A stretch of DNA of 64,000 nucleotides, taken from NCBI GenBank assembly GCA_036345935.2, contig JADWOT020000004.1, forward strand, positions 14,275,467 through 14,339,466, in the 5' to 3' direction. The notes below the pieces were generated by a model, which was given only the letters and a program-made list of their open reading frames with translations, was not told the DNA's origin and made no database searches. The position numbers and the translations under genes are program-made. The stretch's first letter is position 1; each line of letters opens with the position of its first letter. This DNA is from Taenia hydatigena. Taxonomy: Eukaryota > Platyhelminthes > Cestoda > Cyclophyllidea > Taeniidae. Positions 25,181 to 35,900 of the stretch are shown piece by piece.

Positions 25181-25874
25181 GCAACTAAAAACGTTCACCT
25201 ATAGAGTATCTTCATGTGAATTCATGGTCCATACACTCCATTGTGACAGATGCTATAAGGTGAGATATCCAGACAGCTGCAGATGTAAAATGGTCATGAA
25301 AACGCTACAGATGAAGTCAGCATAAACTGATGTTCAACCATCACAAAACATTGGATTCAGTCAAGCATGCTGCCGAAAACTGCTGCCCTAGCTCTGCCTC
25401 ATCTCATTCCACTGCGATGGGCTTGAAATCTCCTGTGGGCACGGCTAATGGTGGTTTCCAGCGCCTCTATGTAAAAAGCCTTCCCAACATTCAACTATTT
25501 TGCAGGCACAAGCATAACACCACTGCTGCTGACCATCGAGTGTAATACCACCCCGACGCCAAACATTAACTCCAGTGGCAGCATTGTGCAAGCGGTAAAT
25601 ACCGATATACGCTAAAAGAATAACTGAAGAGCGAAAGTTGGCATAATACGACTAGCGTATTTGCAGGGCTGAAAGTGACGAGTAAGTGTCCAACACTGTT
25701 ATTCATTCCCTAGGAGAAGTGCAAAAAAAGGAGTTAATGTGGGCTGCCTCGCTTACCAGCCCCAAACCATCCCTACAACTATTCCAGTCATTCCATTTTT
25801 GTTTTTGAACAGTATGGATCTATCACATTCTATGTTGGGCGTCACGAGGAGGACCAATGTGTCTGCATCAGGGC

Positions 25875-25916
25875 GAGGTCATTCCAATCTCTGATCCGAT
25901 TTGTGAGCCATATAAA
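25875..25916 (+). promoter_or_regulatory. Promoter of F-box copy 2: GAGGTCAT box plus TATA box
   Basis: GAGGTCAT at 25,875-25,882 stands 36 bp upstream of TATAAA at 25,911-25,916, itself about 50 bp before the AUG-only exon. The same arrangement precedes the copies at 33.8 kb (minus) and 46.6 kb (plus). The 38.2-kb copy keeps the GAGGTCAT box but has lost the TATA element. Confidence 0.7.
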
Positions 25917-25964
25917 CCTCAACTTCTCTGCCATGCCGTCAATCTCTACTAAGATCTCCCAATA

Positions 25965-27036
25965 ATGGTAAGCTTGAATAAGCCCTATCCAATTTCCCCG
26001 ATTGCTTACACCTGCATCTCTCTATTTAATAGCATCCTCATTTTGATTTCACAATCCATACATCTGATAATCTCTTTGCTTATGCCTATGTCCCTCTACT
26101 TATTGGTTTTTAAGTAGCCCTCACATTTCTTGCATCTGATTTTCAGCCACCCAAGATTTCACGCATTCATTACCAATTTAGGCACAAAGTAGTGCAACTC
26201 AGAAGATTACAGACCTTCCACCGGAATTGCTATCAAGAATATGCGTACTGCTCAATGCTCCAGATCTGGTAAACTTCTGCGCCAGTGTTTCGGAGTGGAA
26301 GTGGATTCTTTCCACCCGACGATTTTCCACTGTCATGCATCAGTGCATTAAGCAGTGGACGTGGCTAGACAAGTACCTATGCCAGTTAGTATTTCCACAA
26401 TCATCACAAATCTCCTTCCAAAAGGCCTCCGACGCCATTCAGTATCAGACGCAGCAAACTGACTCCTGCCAGTCCCTTCTATCCACGTTGCCTCAAGACC
26501 AAGTCCACAGAACTATATACTTCCGTCTTTTGCCATTCTTCAACATCAACAAGATGTCTTATTGCAAGTTTATACAGCAGATGGAATCGCCACGCGTAGA
26601 AGCTTGCAAGGACATTCCTCTGAGCAGGTATCCATTGAGCATTCATTTTGCCAGGGCAACTAATTTTGACATTGTTGGCGACCGTCATGAAGTTGGTTCT
26701 GATTATCTCATCCTAAGGAGCGCCTATGCAGGCAACGACGAGGAGAAATGCGACAACTGTGATTGCATTATTTGTTTCGTGTATCGTTGTCTATTCCCTA
26801 AGGATGAACTAAGAACCACTGTAGAAGGCCTTGCGCCGAACCAAACCTTGCTCATTGCACGCGTCGTTAATGCGAAGAAGGATAAGTCAAGTGAGATGGA
26901 GTGTTTCGCAAGATTTATTCACAAGATTGGCGAATCCTACAATTTCCTGCTGTCGGCTCCACCAACGAATTGGAGACTGTGGTGCATCAGGCGCGAAGAC
27001 GAGAACTTTATCAACTGGTCCGAACTGTTGGAGTAG
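25965..27036 (+). CDS. F-box protein, AUG-only first exon
   Basis: Exon 1 contributes only the ATG (25,965-25,967), immediately followed by GTAAGC. The intron runs 25,968-26,181 and ends TTTAG; exon 2 is 26,182-27,036, giving about 285 residues. Residues 9-48 fit an F-box (ITDLPPELLSRICVLLNAPD..NF..V..WKWILS), the domain that binds SKP1 in SCF ubiquitin ligases. The rest is an unrecognised family-specific region with a Cys cluster (CDNCDCIICFVYRC), LEGLAPNQTL-like and SSEMECFARFIHKIG segments and a C-terminal NWRLWCIRREDENFINWSEL. Other copies read LLEW where this one has LLE-stop, so the end is shortened by a Trp-to-TAG change. Best-preserved member of a family with at least six loci here. 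Confidence 0.75.
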
Positions 27037-27149
27037 GCGTGTTACGACGCAATCTCCAAACGAAAGTAAGATTTTGTGACGGCTACCTCAGTAGTTGGCC
27101 AGAAGAATCTGCTCGTGTGTGAATCTTTTATGCATTAGACAGTGCTGTT

Positions 27150-28850
27150 GTTATTCTCCTCCTTCTGTTGATTTGCATAGTTCAGTTCTTGATCGCAATA
27201 TGCGTTTGGAAACTGTGCAAGCTCGCTTCACTTTTATTTTGGCAGGGGAAAGGAGAGGGTTACTGTGCAGCATCCACTGCATTTGTATAGGATATGGTGG
27301 AGGCTAATGCATTATTCTGTAGTCTAAATTACTTATTATGTGGGATAGCATTCTAAAAATCCACTCAGAGTCAAAATAGTTGTGAATTCCATCAGGACTC
27401 TGCGGGTATACGGAATGTCGACAACCCCGTTATACCTACGGAATCGATTCAATGCGCTTGCATCCCAAGTAGAAATTGACCACCAACTGCGTGAGAGTAA
27501 CAATCCTTAAGGCATTGAATATCAAATGACTGTTAGCGTTTGGCCGCAACTTCCGCAAGCATAAGAATCCGGGTCCGCTTGCTACCTTACGTGTTGATAA
27601 AGTTATTCTATCGTTCCGTCGGAAAAAGTTTTTTGTTCCGTGTCCGCATAAGTAACCTGGTGGCCCGACGACATTAAAGGTAAACCGCCTGCATATGGCG
27701 TGGGAATTTTACGCAAGTTCGATGCGCTGTGGTATCCAGTTTGACATTTTTGACATTTGCATTTATGACGTCTCCCTTCGGATTGGACTTCTTTGTCCTT
27801 TCCACAAGGTGCTCATTTTTATCTGATGAAAACAAGGGAAGATCAGTGCAATGGCTGAAAATTTGACTGAATAATGTTAAATGAAGAGGCTAGTTCGTGA
27901 AGTAGTGGTGACGCGTATACAAACTGAAGAGTCTAAGTCAATTAACCAACCAACTAGCCACCCAGCAAACGAATGTTTGAGGTGGGACTGCCTATCCAGT
28001 TATCTGGGAGGTTGAGTTTGAGGAAGCGGATGGGACGAATGTGCCCGCACATCCACACACACGCTGTAAACCAAATGGGTTCTTCTCCCCTCCGCTGTCT
28101 GCAGCCGATCGGGTGAATGTGCTCAGAATGTGTGGCGTGATTGTTAATGGAGATATTATCACACTCTCCTTTCATGGATCTACCACAGTGATAAGCTGAG
28201 CCGTCTATCACAGTTCTACTCATTCGATTTCAGCCAATGTAATGGTGAACGTGGTTTTTGATCAGTGGAGGTATAGGAGGGTTGTTAGTGAGTTAAGCCG
28301 AATGTCCTCGGTCGAACGATAAGAATAGTGAGTTTGAAGTTCAGTGACGGATGCAAAACTTACCACAAATAGAGCACTGTCTGTTCAGTTGTAACCGTTT
28401 TAACCGCTCTGATTATCGGGTGAGTTAGTGAGGTTGTCAGTGGTTTCGGTTTATTTAGCCGTGTTTTGCAAGGAAGATCACTTGTCCAAGCACTAATAAA
28501 TCCAGCGGGTTTAAAATGGTGGAACAGCTCTACACTTTATCTTCTGATTAAGTTTAAAATGAAAGAACGGCGCTGCATTGCCGAGTCTGCGATACTTAAT
28601 TAGTGAGAGTATCTACGCAGAAGAAGCGTGCTTTCGAAGAATTGGAACGTGATATGCGTTTTCTAATTTTTGATAATGTCGCGGTGAGTCGTCATGCGTC
28701 CTATGTAAGCTAATCAAATACGCGATAGCTGGGATTCGTGGACCTTAATCCACTACTCTTTTGCTGATGTGGCATGGTCAAGTAAACACGTCGTACTGTG
28801 GACTGCGGATTACAAACACCCCATCTGGAGGTGTTCTGGACAGCTCGTGA
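27150..28850. other. F-box 3-prime flank, then no gene recognised
   Basis: Sequence near 27,295-27,330 (GTGGAGGCTAATGCATTATTCTGTAG region) recurs after the F-box copies at 39.36 and 47.4 kb, so the duplicated unit includes about 300 bp of 3-prime flank. The remainder shows no recognised gene. Confidence 0.5.
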
Positions 28851-28859
28851 TGTCTCACG

Positions 28860-30250
28860 TGGGTAAGGGCAAGTATGACCTCCTCATCCACTTCCTCAAT
28901 GCAATACATATTCTACGAGGATAAATACCAACCCATGCTCTGCACCACTTTCTCCACGAGGACGTGAATACGCTTAAGCTTACATGCACTAGCATGACCT
29001 CCTCATCAACTTGTTTAAAAGAACAAACTTCTCCCAATCCAACTGCATGCGTGCAACGCTCTCCGACCTTCCCACGATGAGCACGTCCTCACGAGCATAA
29101 GTAGCAAACAGTGCTCCTTACTGAGATTTTAAAACGCCCACTTCGACTAGCTGATGTGATCTACACATCGATATCTCCATTGGAATATACGTCCTCACGA
29201 GATAAGCACATAAGTAAAATCCTCATCAACTTCTTAAGTGATATACGGATGCGCTCGAGTATACACGCTCACATATCCTCCTCTTTGGCTTCAAAAGCTC
29301 AGCTTATAAATTCGCATAAGCGATTGCCAAAATCAATTCTGCATCGTTCTCTCCAAACACATGCATCCATTTCTCACCGCTCTCTCCACACCGGCTTCTA
29401 CGCACAAATACACATTCTCCTTAGGAGCTATTTAGAATTGTGCTCTTCATCAAAGTCTACAGAGAACGCTCCTTCCTAAGAGCTTGTCCGCACAAATATT
29501 CTTATGACCCTTGAGAGCATGAATACAAAAATATGTTCCTCAACGACACCTTAAAATAAGTGTTCATTCCCATGAGTATAATATCGCAAGTATGCCCTTC
29601 ATAGTTGCGCCCAAATCTATAGACTCTGGAGTGCATGCGCACATTAATAATAATAAAATCCTCCAAAGTTCCTACTCTAAGAGCCTGCCTAAATAAATGG
29701 ACAACATTTTGGTTTACTCAAATTAGTACCCATCATTATGAGCGTATGCGTACAAGCATGCCCCACACTTACTTCTCTGCGTGGATGGAAATCCACACAG
29801 ACTTATGCGCTCTAACAAACTTCCCCTTATTTCCTCGATAAATAGAATTATTTACAGGCACATATGCTTGAATATGCCCAGCATTATTTTCTCGCACTGA
29901 AGGGGATTCCTTGCAAATATTCTTGCCCTCTTACGCCTCACATTACTTTGTCCCGCCATCATACGCATATCAAACAACTCCTTATCTGCCCCTTTCAATG
30001 AATGTCCATCCTAGCGAGCTTTATTGCATGAGTAAATATTCGCCACTACCACCATATATGTATACAGGAACGAACAAGCCTGATATTAGGTAATACTTCC
30101 TCACCAGCACACATGCATGCGTGCAAAATGATGCACCTACTATGGAATCAAACTCCTTACGAAAATGTGCGTTAAAATCTGTTCTCCAACGATTTCCCCA
30201 TTTTAACATTCACCCTTACAACCAAGCATGCGCAAATTGTTCCTCGTTGA
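28860..30250. repeat. Degenerate satellite-like tract, pyrimidine-rich
   Basis: A highly diverged tandem structure. Recurrent words such as CCTCCTCATCAACTT (28,880, 28,998, 29,221), GCATGCGTGCAA (29,046, 30,117), GAGCATGAATAC and ATGCCC return at spacings near multiples of about 60 bp. Open frames across it (29,111-29,479 and others) are Ser/His/Leu-rich by-products. Confidence 0.5.
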
Positions 30251-30654
30251 CTTCTCTTTATAAATGCGTAGATTCATTTTGAGGATTAACTTTCTTCCCA
30301 TTAGGTCGAATGATTATCGACAAGTTTATTTCGAGCACAGGCAGGATTTATGGGAGCGGGGCCGATGTGGTTATGACGAGGGTGTCTCGGACTCCAGACA
30401 GCGATCGCGTGCGCTCACAACCCGGCTAAAATTGTTCCCTCGCCTCCCGTCCATACAGTACTTTTACAGATCCCAAGCATCAAAGTGTATGCACCAATAG
30501 GTTCCGCACCAATTTCTGCAAATAAGGTAACCACATCTTCCAGCGTACTCAAAACAAGATATCCACTGCTTCGTACTTGTGCTACTAAAGGTTGTGTCTT
30601 GACTTGAATACTCATAAGAAATCCGACAACTCGAAATTGAGACATAGACTAGGC

Positions 30655-31830
30655 GATTCAAAGAGTTAGCTGAAATTTCCACACTGTTGAATGGTCTGCT
30701 TCAGACAAATCTCAGTGCCGCTGTCTATGTTCAACGAACTGGACTCATTCTCTCAATTCGTTCGTTATGGAAACAAGGAGTCCCCACGGTTGGAGCAGTA
30801 GAAGGTGTTTAAATAAGCGAGACAGCAGGCGGATTCGTCAGCTGAAAATTGACCTGGGGAGGCATTAATGCACGAAACAAAGACCAATGTGGCGCGTGGG
30901 TCGCTATCCCTTTTGTTCGTCCACTATCACAGATCAAAGGATTTTCGGTCATTAGGTCAGTCAGTTAACGAACAAATGCAAAACAGAAGAAAATTCCTTT
31001 TTCGTGATTTGACACCCATCATCAATTGTTGAAAACAGAAAAGTAGCGAAGAGTTGAGCAGAAATCGGTCGTTGTTCCAATGGAGAAATCGTACATCAGC
31101 GCCTCGCAATTATCAGGCCACGGACACAAAGGAAAGGAGAAAAGCTGTGACCACCAAAATAAATTCTAGATATGTTCTAGATGTGTTGCGATTTCTACAT
31201 CAATTCAATGCACACAAGAATGAGTCCACCAGAGTCGCTATTTCCCACTCGTATGTTCGCACTTGTGGTACGTTCTCCTCTCCAGCTGCAGCAGTTTAAA
31301 CTACATTGTCCCCCATTTTTATTGTCATTTTCTAAAAGATTTTATCGTCACAATCTTTGCATCAGCAGCAGCAGCACTTGCAATGAGATAGAATCAGCCA
31401 TGTGACAGCGATACAAATGCCTAGTGCTGCTATCACTTCACTCCCTTTTCACCCTACCCCCGACTTTACGACAAACGCTCTCCCAAAAGGGGGAACAATT
31501 TTACCATTAAAAGCAGGGCTGTCAGAATTCATGTTAATGATGAGCACATCCAAGCCTGATCGCCATTGTTCTGCAGCACAAACGGAGTGCAGTAATGGGC
31601 TTCGCATCAGCTTACAATCAGCGTGCCCTCCCTCCACACGTTGCTAAAACAGGATGCAGCAATGGACGTCTATTTATTTCCACCCCCTCATCTAGTACCT
31701 GGTTGTCACCATAAGACGTGTCACTGTCATAATGCAGAGGAGGACAGAGTGGTGCATCGCCCGCTGTCACTTCACAAATTTGGCTCAGAATTCTTGCTTC
31801 ACTCTGCACAATTATGACCTAAGCAGTGCA
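30655..31830 (+). repeat. Repeat B, solo copy
   Basis: Aligns in the same orientation with 34,720-35,900. Shared landmarks: AAGCGAGA.AGCAGG, CGTCAGC.GA.AATTGA, ACTTTACGACAAAC, CTGTCAGAATTC. The peptide RGNNFTIKSRAVRIHV matches the minus-strand 16.3-kb copy, with a stop upstream. No C part precedes it. Decayed. Confidence 0.6.
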
Positions 31831-31979
31831 GACGTGGGCTACTTCTGTGCTTCTCAAACCATCTTGTCTGTATTAAATGGGCCTTATAAAATTGGGCTTG
31901 GAAGAGGAGAAGAAGGAGCATGATTTTATTTCTCCTGATGAGCATATACATGGAGAATAATGATATCATGTCCTTCAAT

Positions 31980-32250
31980 GCACCTTGCTCGCCGCAACGT
32001 TGAGCTATGATGGTACGTTCTCTCGCCACAAATAACTTTTGGGCACCAGTTGGTGGGACGCTATTAAGCTGGAGCATGAGACAATCCTTATCAACACTAC
32101 CCTTTCCTGTCTGCACTTTCCCTGTGCAATGAATAAGATAGCAGTGTGGAACAACTAACCTCCCCTTTCAGACCTGTATATGCGCCATCCGTACCATGTC
32201 ACCTTTCTCTCTCCACTGCTCCCTCCCAGAGATTATTAACATTTACTTCC
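31980..32250 (-). repeat. Repeat G, copy 1
   Basis: Homologous to 48,240-48,450 in the same orientation, and so to 52,774-52,984 on the other strand. The minus strand encodes VDKDCLMLQLNSVPPTGAQK, matched by VNGDRLTFQLLFVPPIGVEM in the second copy, which points to former coding sequence. The family was not recognised. Confidence 0.5.
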
Positions 32251-32556
32251 TTGCACATTGCTACCGCTGGATATCGTGTTTGTCATCGAGGTGGCAAACG
32301 AAACATGCTATAGACAACTGAATCAACTGCATTCAGATGCCGTGCTCAAGGTGCCGGTCAGCAGCCGTGGTGGTGCGCTTGTACTTGCACGAAGCAATGA
32401 ATGTTGGGAAGGCTTTTCGTTGGTGGAGGCACTAGCCTCTGCACTATCTGTTACGAAAGTGTTCAGTGCTGTTCTGATACCCCCTTCCCTTTGATAAGAT
32501 AAAACTGAAGCGAGGCGACGACTATGCCGCCTATCGGTTCAATCATTGCACAGTTT

Positions 32557-33703
32557 TCAAAAGGCAGTCCGCGATATAAATAATACAATAAAACAGTAAA
32601 CTAGTAACAAATAATAATTGTAAAATAAAAACGTAGGAGCAGAATAGCATGGACACCGTTGGATGCAAAAGAGGTATTGCCATATACGGTGTCTCCTGGC
32701 CAAACATCGAAGTATTCGTCGCGAATGCTCTTGCATTCTTTTGGAGAACACGTCGTAACAACCCCATTCCAATAGATCGGACCAGTTGATAAAGTCCTCG
32801 TCTTCACACCTGATGCACCACAGTCTCCAGTTTGTTGGTACAGCAGCCAGCAGACAATCGTGGATGCAGCTAATCCTGGCGATAAATCTCACGAAACGGT
32901 CCATATCACTTGATTCATCCCCATTTGCATAAAGAATGATTGCGATTATCAACGTTTGGTAGGGTTCAAGGGCTTGCATTGTGAGCATTAGATCCTGTAC
33001 GATGAATTGGCAAGGATAAACAAAACGGATGAGGCAATCACAGTAATCAGGTTCGTCGTCGTCTTCTTCCGAATGAAAACCCGCATACATGCCAATGCGA
33101 TCATTAACAGTGATAACATCACTTGTACAAGTATAACTTATGTTCAATGGATACCTGCTGAGAGGAATTTCCTTGTCAGTTTCTACGGACGGTGACTTAG
33201 ACTGCAGCTTACACCCACGATGAGCGAACTCATCGATGCCAAACGATTTCAACAGACAAAAGTGTGTAATTCTGTGGGTTCGGTCATGAGGCAGCGCAGA
33301 TAGTAGAGATCGGCAAGCGTTAGTTTGCTGCGCATGGTATTGGAAGGAGATTTGTGAAGAACGTGGGAACAGCATCTTGCACACGTCCACCGCTCGATGT
33401 GTTGAGACATGACGGTGGAAAATCGAGGCTTAGAGAGAATGGATTCCCAATTCGGAATAGTGGTGCAGAGGTTTACCGGGTCAGGAGCATCAAGAAATTC
33501 GCATATTCGTAATTGCAACTCTGGTGGAAGATCTGTGATCTTCTGATGCTTGCTATTTTGTGCCAAAATTTGCGAAAAGTTGCATGCGAACTTAGGCGAA
33601 ATGATTATCAGATGCGTGAGACGTAAAAGTGAAATCCGAATGCTAATAAGTCGACAAAAATATAGGCATAAGCAAACAAGGGAATGGAGTCGAGTCTACT
33701 GAG
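32557..33703 (-). pseudogene. F-box-family gene copy 3, frameshifted
   Basis: The AUG-only exon lies near 33,701-33,703 with a weakened donor (GTAGAT instead of GTAAGC), and the expected acceptor reads TTTTG instead of TTTAG. The F-box (ITDLPPELQLRICEFLDAPD) is clear to 33,420. A deletion of about 16 nt relative to the 26-kb copy, inside the segment after IERWT, shifts the frame; the rest stays open from 33,390 to 32,557 and ends in a hydrophobic tail (FLFYNYYLLLVYCFIVLFIS). This copy keeps LLEWGCYD where the 26-kb copy has a stop. Splice-site loss and frameshift suggest a pseudogene. Confidence 0.75.
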
Positions 33704-33760
33704 ATCTACCATTTCCGGTGGCCTTAGCAGAGATGTGCTGCGTAACAGAGAAGTCGATGT

Positions 33761-33801
33761 ATATATAGCTGACACCGCGGGTCAGAGGTTGAAATGACCC
33801 C
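33761..33801 (-). promoter_or_regulatory. Promoter remnant of F-box copy 3
   Basis: GGGGTCAT (minus, 33,794-33,801), a one-base variant of the family GAGGTCAT box, followed by TATATATA at about 33,761-33,768. Confidence 0.55.
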
Positions 33802-33829
33802 GTTTTGATGCTAACACATAGGTCGTGTT

Positions 33830-35900
33830 TGTGTCAGTCGGTGCAGTGTGACAATATCATATTGTTTACCAGCAAAATGAAGCGACTGCAAAAAGAACTG
33901 GCAATATTTAATGTGCGGTTGCAACAGAGGCATGTATGCGGTGTCTTATTTGCTGATCGTAGCCACCTACATGACCTGCCACCTAACCAGCACCCACGTA
34001 GTCGATGCACGATCAATCTGCCAGTTTCGTTGACAGTCACGTATATTTGTGCCAGCCAGGCAGATCTCTGGTAATTACAATGCGAGCATTTTAGTTCTAA
34101 GGCATTGGTTTCCAAAAAAGTTAGATCTCAATCACAAGATGCCGTTGATTTCCAGACTCAGTCAGCACAACCAGAATTCGTCACAGTGGGAGAAGCAGAG
34201 GCGTTTGCACAGACTGTCTTTGATGGTGTCACTCACATTGCAGGCGGCACTGTCCTTCGATGCATTTTTCGCAGATATTTAATTCATGTTATTGTTCACG
34301 GTAGTTCATCCACGTGACGTCTGCCAGTTAACAGACAGACGGTGGGAATTTTATGCCTCTTTGTTTCTCGAAAGCATGACGGAAGATCGTGTTTCTTCGC
34401 ACGTGACTTACTCGATGTTTAAGGTTCTCTAAGCTTCACATGAGCTTGTCTGAGCCCATTGTGCTTTGATTGCACAAATGCAGCTACCGGAGCAGATGGA
34501 GTGGTGTGTGCGATGCAAAGAGAACCGGTGACTTTGACCAATGCCGAATACTCATAAGTTTCGGTGGAAGTCGTGCATACAACTCGACCCACCCTCCACT
34601 GTAATCAACCCAAATATTCACCGCTTTTCCTTGTGTTATTGAAAGTTGTATTTTGATGTGAGGAATGTTAGGAATTTCGACCACTCATGTTCGGAACAAA
34701 TATTAGGCGGCTCGGAAGGTTGGCTGAAATCGTACTCACGCACAAACACACACGCACAGTGCAATGGCCCATTTTAAGACAGATCTCAGTGCACCGTCTG
34801 TAGTGAGGAAAATGGTTGGTTTCATCAGCAGAGAGTATCTAAACAAGCGAGAGGGCAGGTGTATCCGTCAGCCGAGAATTGATCTGAGGCGGCGTAACTG
34901 CATGGATTAGAGGCCGATGCAGTGTGCGCATTGATGGCCTGATTGCTCGTGCACCACAAGAGGTCATAGGATTTGTCGTTCGTTGGGTCAGTCAATGTAC
35001 AAACAAGTGTAAACGAAAAAAATGACGATCCGGCACCATTGTATTGAGTAAAATGCTTACAGCCCCAATGAATTAACATAAATCATCCGTTGTCAGTGGA
35101 AAGATGGCGAAGTTTTGAGCAAGCGGTGGACACTGTGTGAATGGAGTAAATCACACATGCACACCACAATAGATCCAGCCCGACTTCAAAAGCATCAACG
35201 AAATGTGTATGATTGCCGAAAGGATTGAATTTGGACGTGTTCCGCTCCATCGTCCACCAGCTATTTGCGAACATTTTTGAGCCACTTTAATGAGCACAGG
35301 GAGGAGTACACCAGAGGCATTAATTGCTATTCCAAGTTTGCCAACGTGACGCTTTCTCCTTCTTCGTTGCCGCGACTTGCGCCATATTTTTTTTCCTTTT
35401 GCACGATATCACTACACTTATCGCCATCATCTTGTTTGCACCAATTGCAGCCTTTGCCGATGCGCTCTGCGCTGCAGTAGTAGCATTTTAAACTGCTTTA
35501 TCCCCTTTTTCTTGTTATTTCCATGGCAGTTTCGACACCGCTTTACCACTGGCAGCAGCTCTTGCAGTAGGCTACAGCCAGCTATGTGGTAGAGACACGA
35601 ATGTCAAAGTTCCATTTGCTTCTCATCTTCGATCGGACTTCACGACAAACCCCATTCCTAGAGAGGATCAATTTCATCATCAGAAGCATGACTGACAGAA
35701 TTCGCGTTGAAGATGAACACGTTTAAACCTAACCCCTATTACACTGCTGCACAAATAGAACTTGCAATAATAAGACTTTGCATGAACTTCCAACTCTATG
35801 CCCTCTTGCCCCGCAATGCTACAGCAAATGTCAGTACTGGACGTCTCACTACCTTCTCCTCCTCATCCGGATCAGGACAGTGTGATGCACCACTCACTGT
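33830..35900 (+). repeat. Composite repeat CB, copy 2
   Basis: C part 33.83-34.7 kb: FADRSHLHDLPPNQHPRSRC then TINLPVSLT, followed by AEAFAQTVFDGVTHIAGGTV and LIHVIVHGSSST, then CTNAATGADGV. B part from 34.72 kb: DTNVKVPFASHLRSDFTTNP. Frames are broken by stops and shifts. Its C end lies head-to-head with F-box copy 3, an arrangement repeated at 38.1 kb. Confidence 0.65.

Noticed and set aside
29111..29479. 122-codon plus-strand ORF
   Set aside because: Lies in the degenerate satellite tract; Ser/His/Ile-rich by-product.
31357..31380. Short (CAG)n run as a polyglutamine gene
   Set aside because: Only a few units and no supported reading frame; same for the run near 6,199-6,215.
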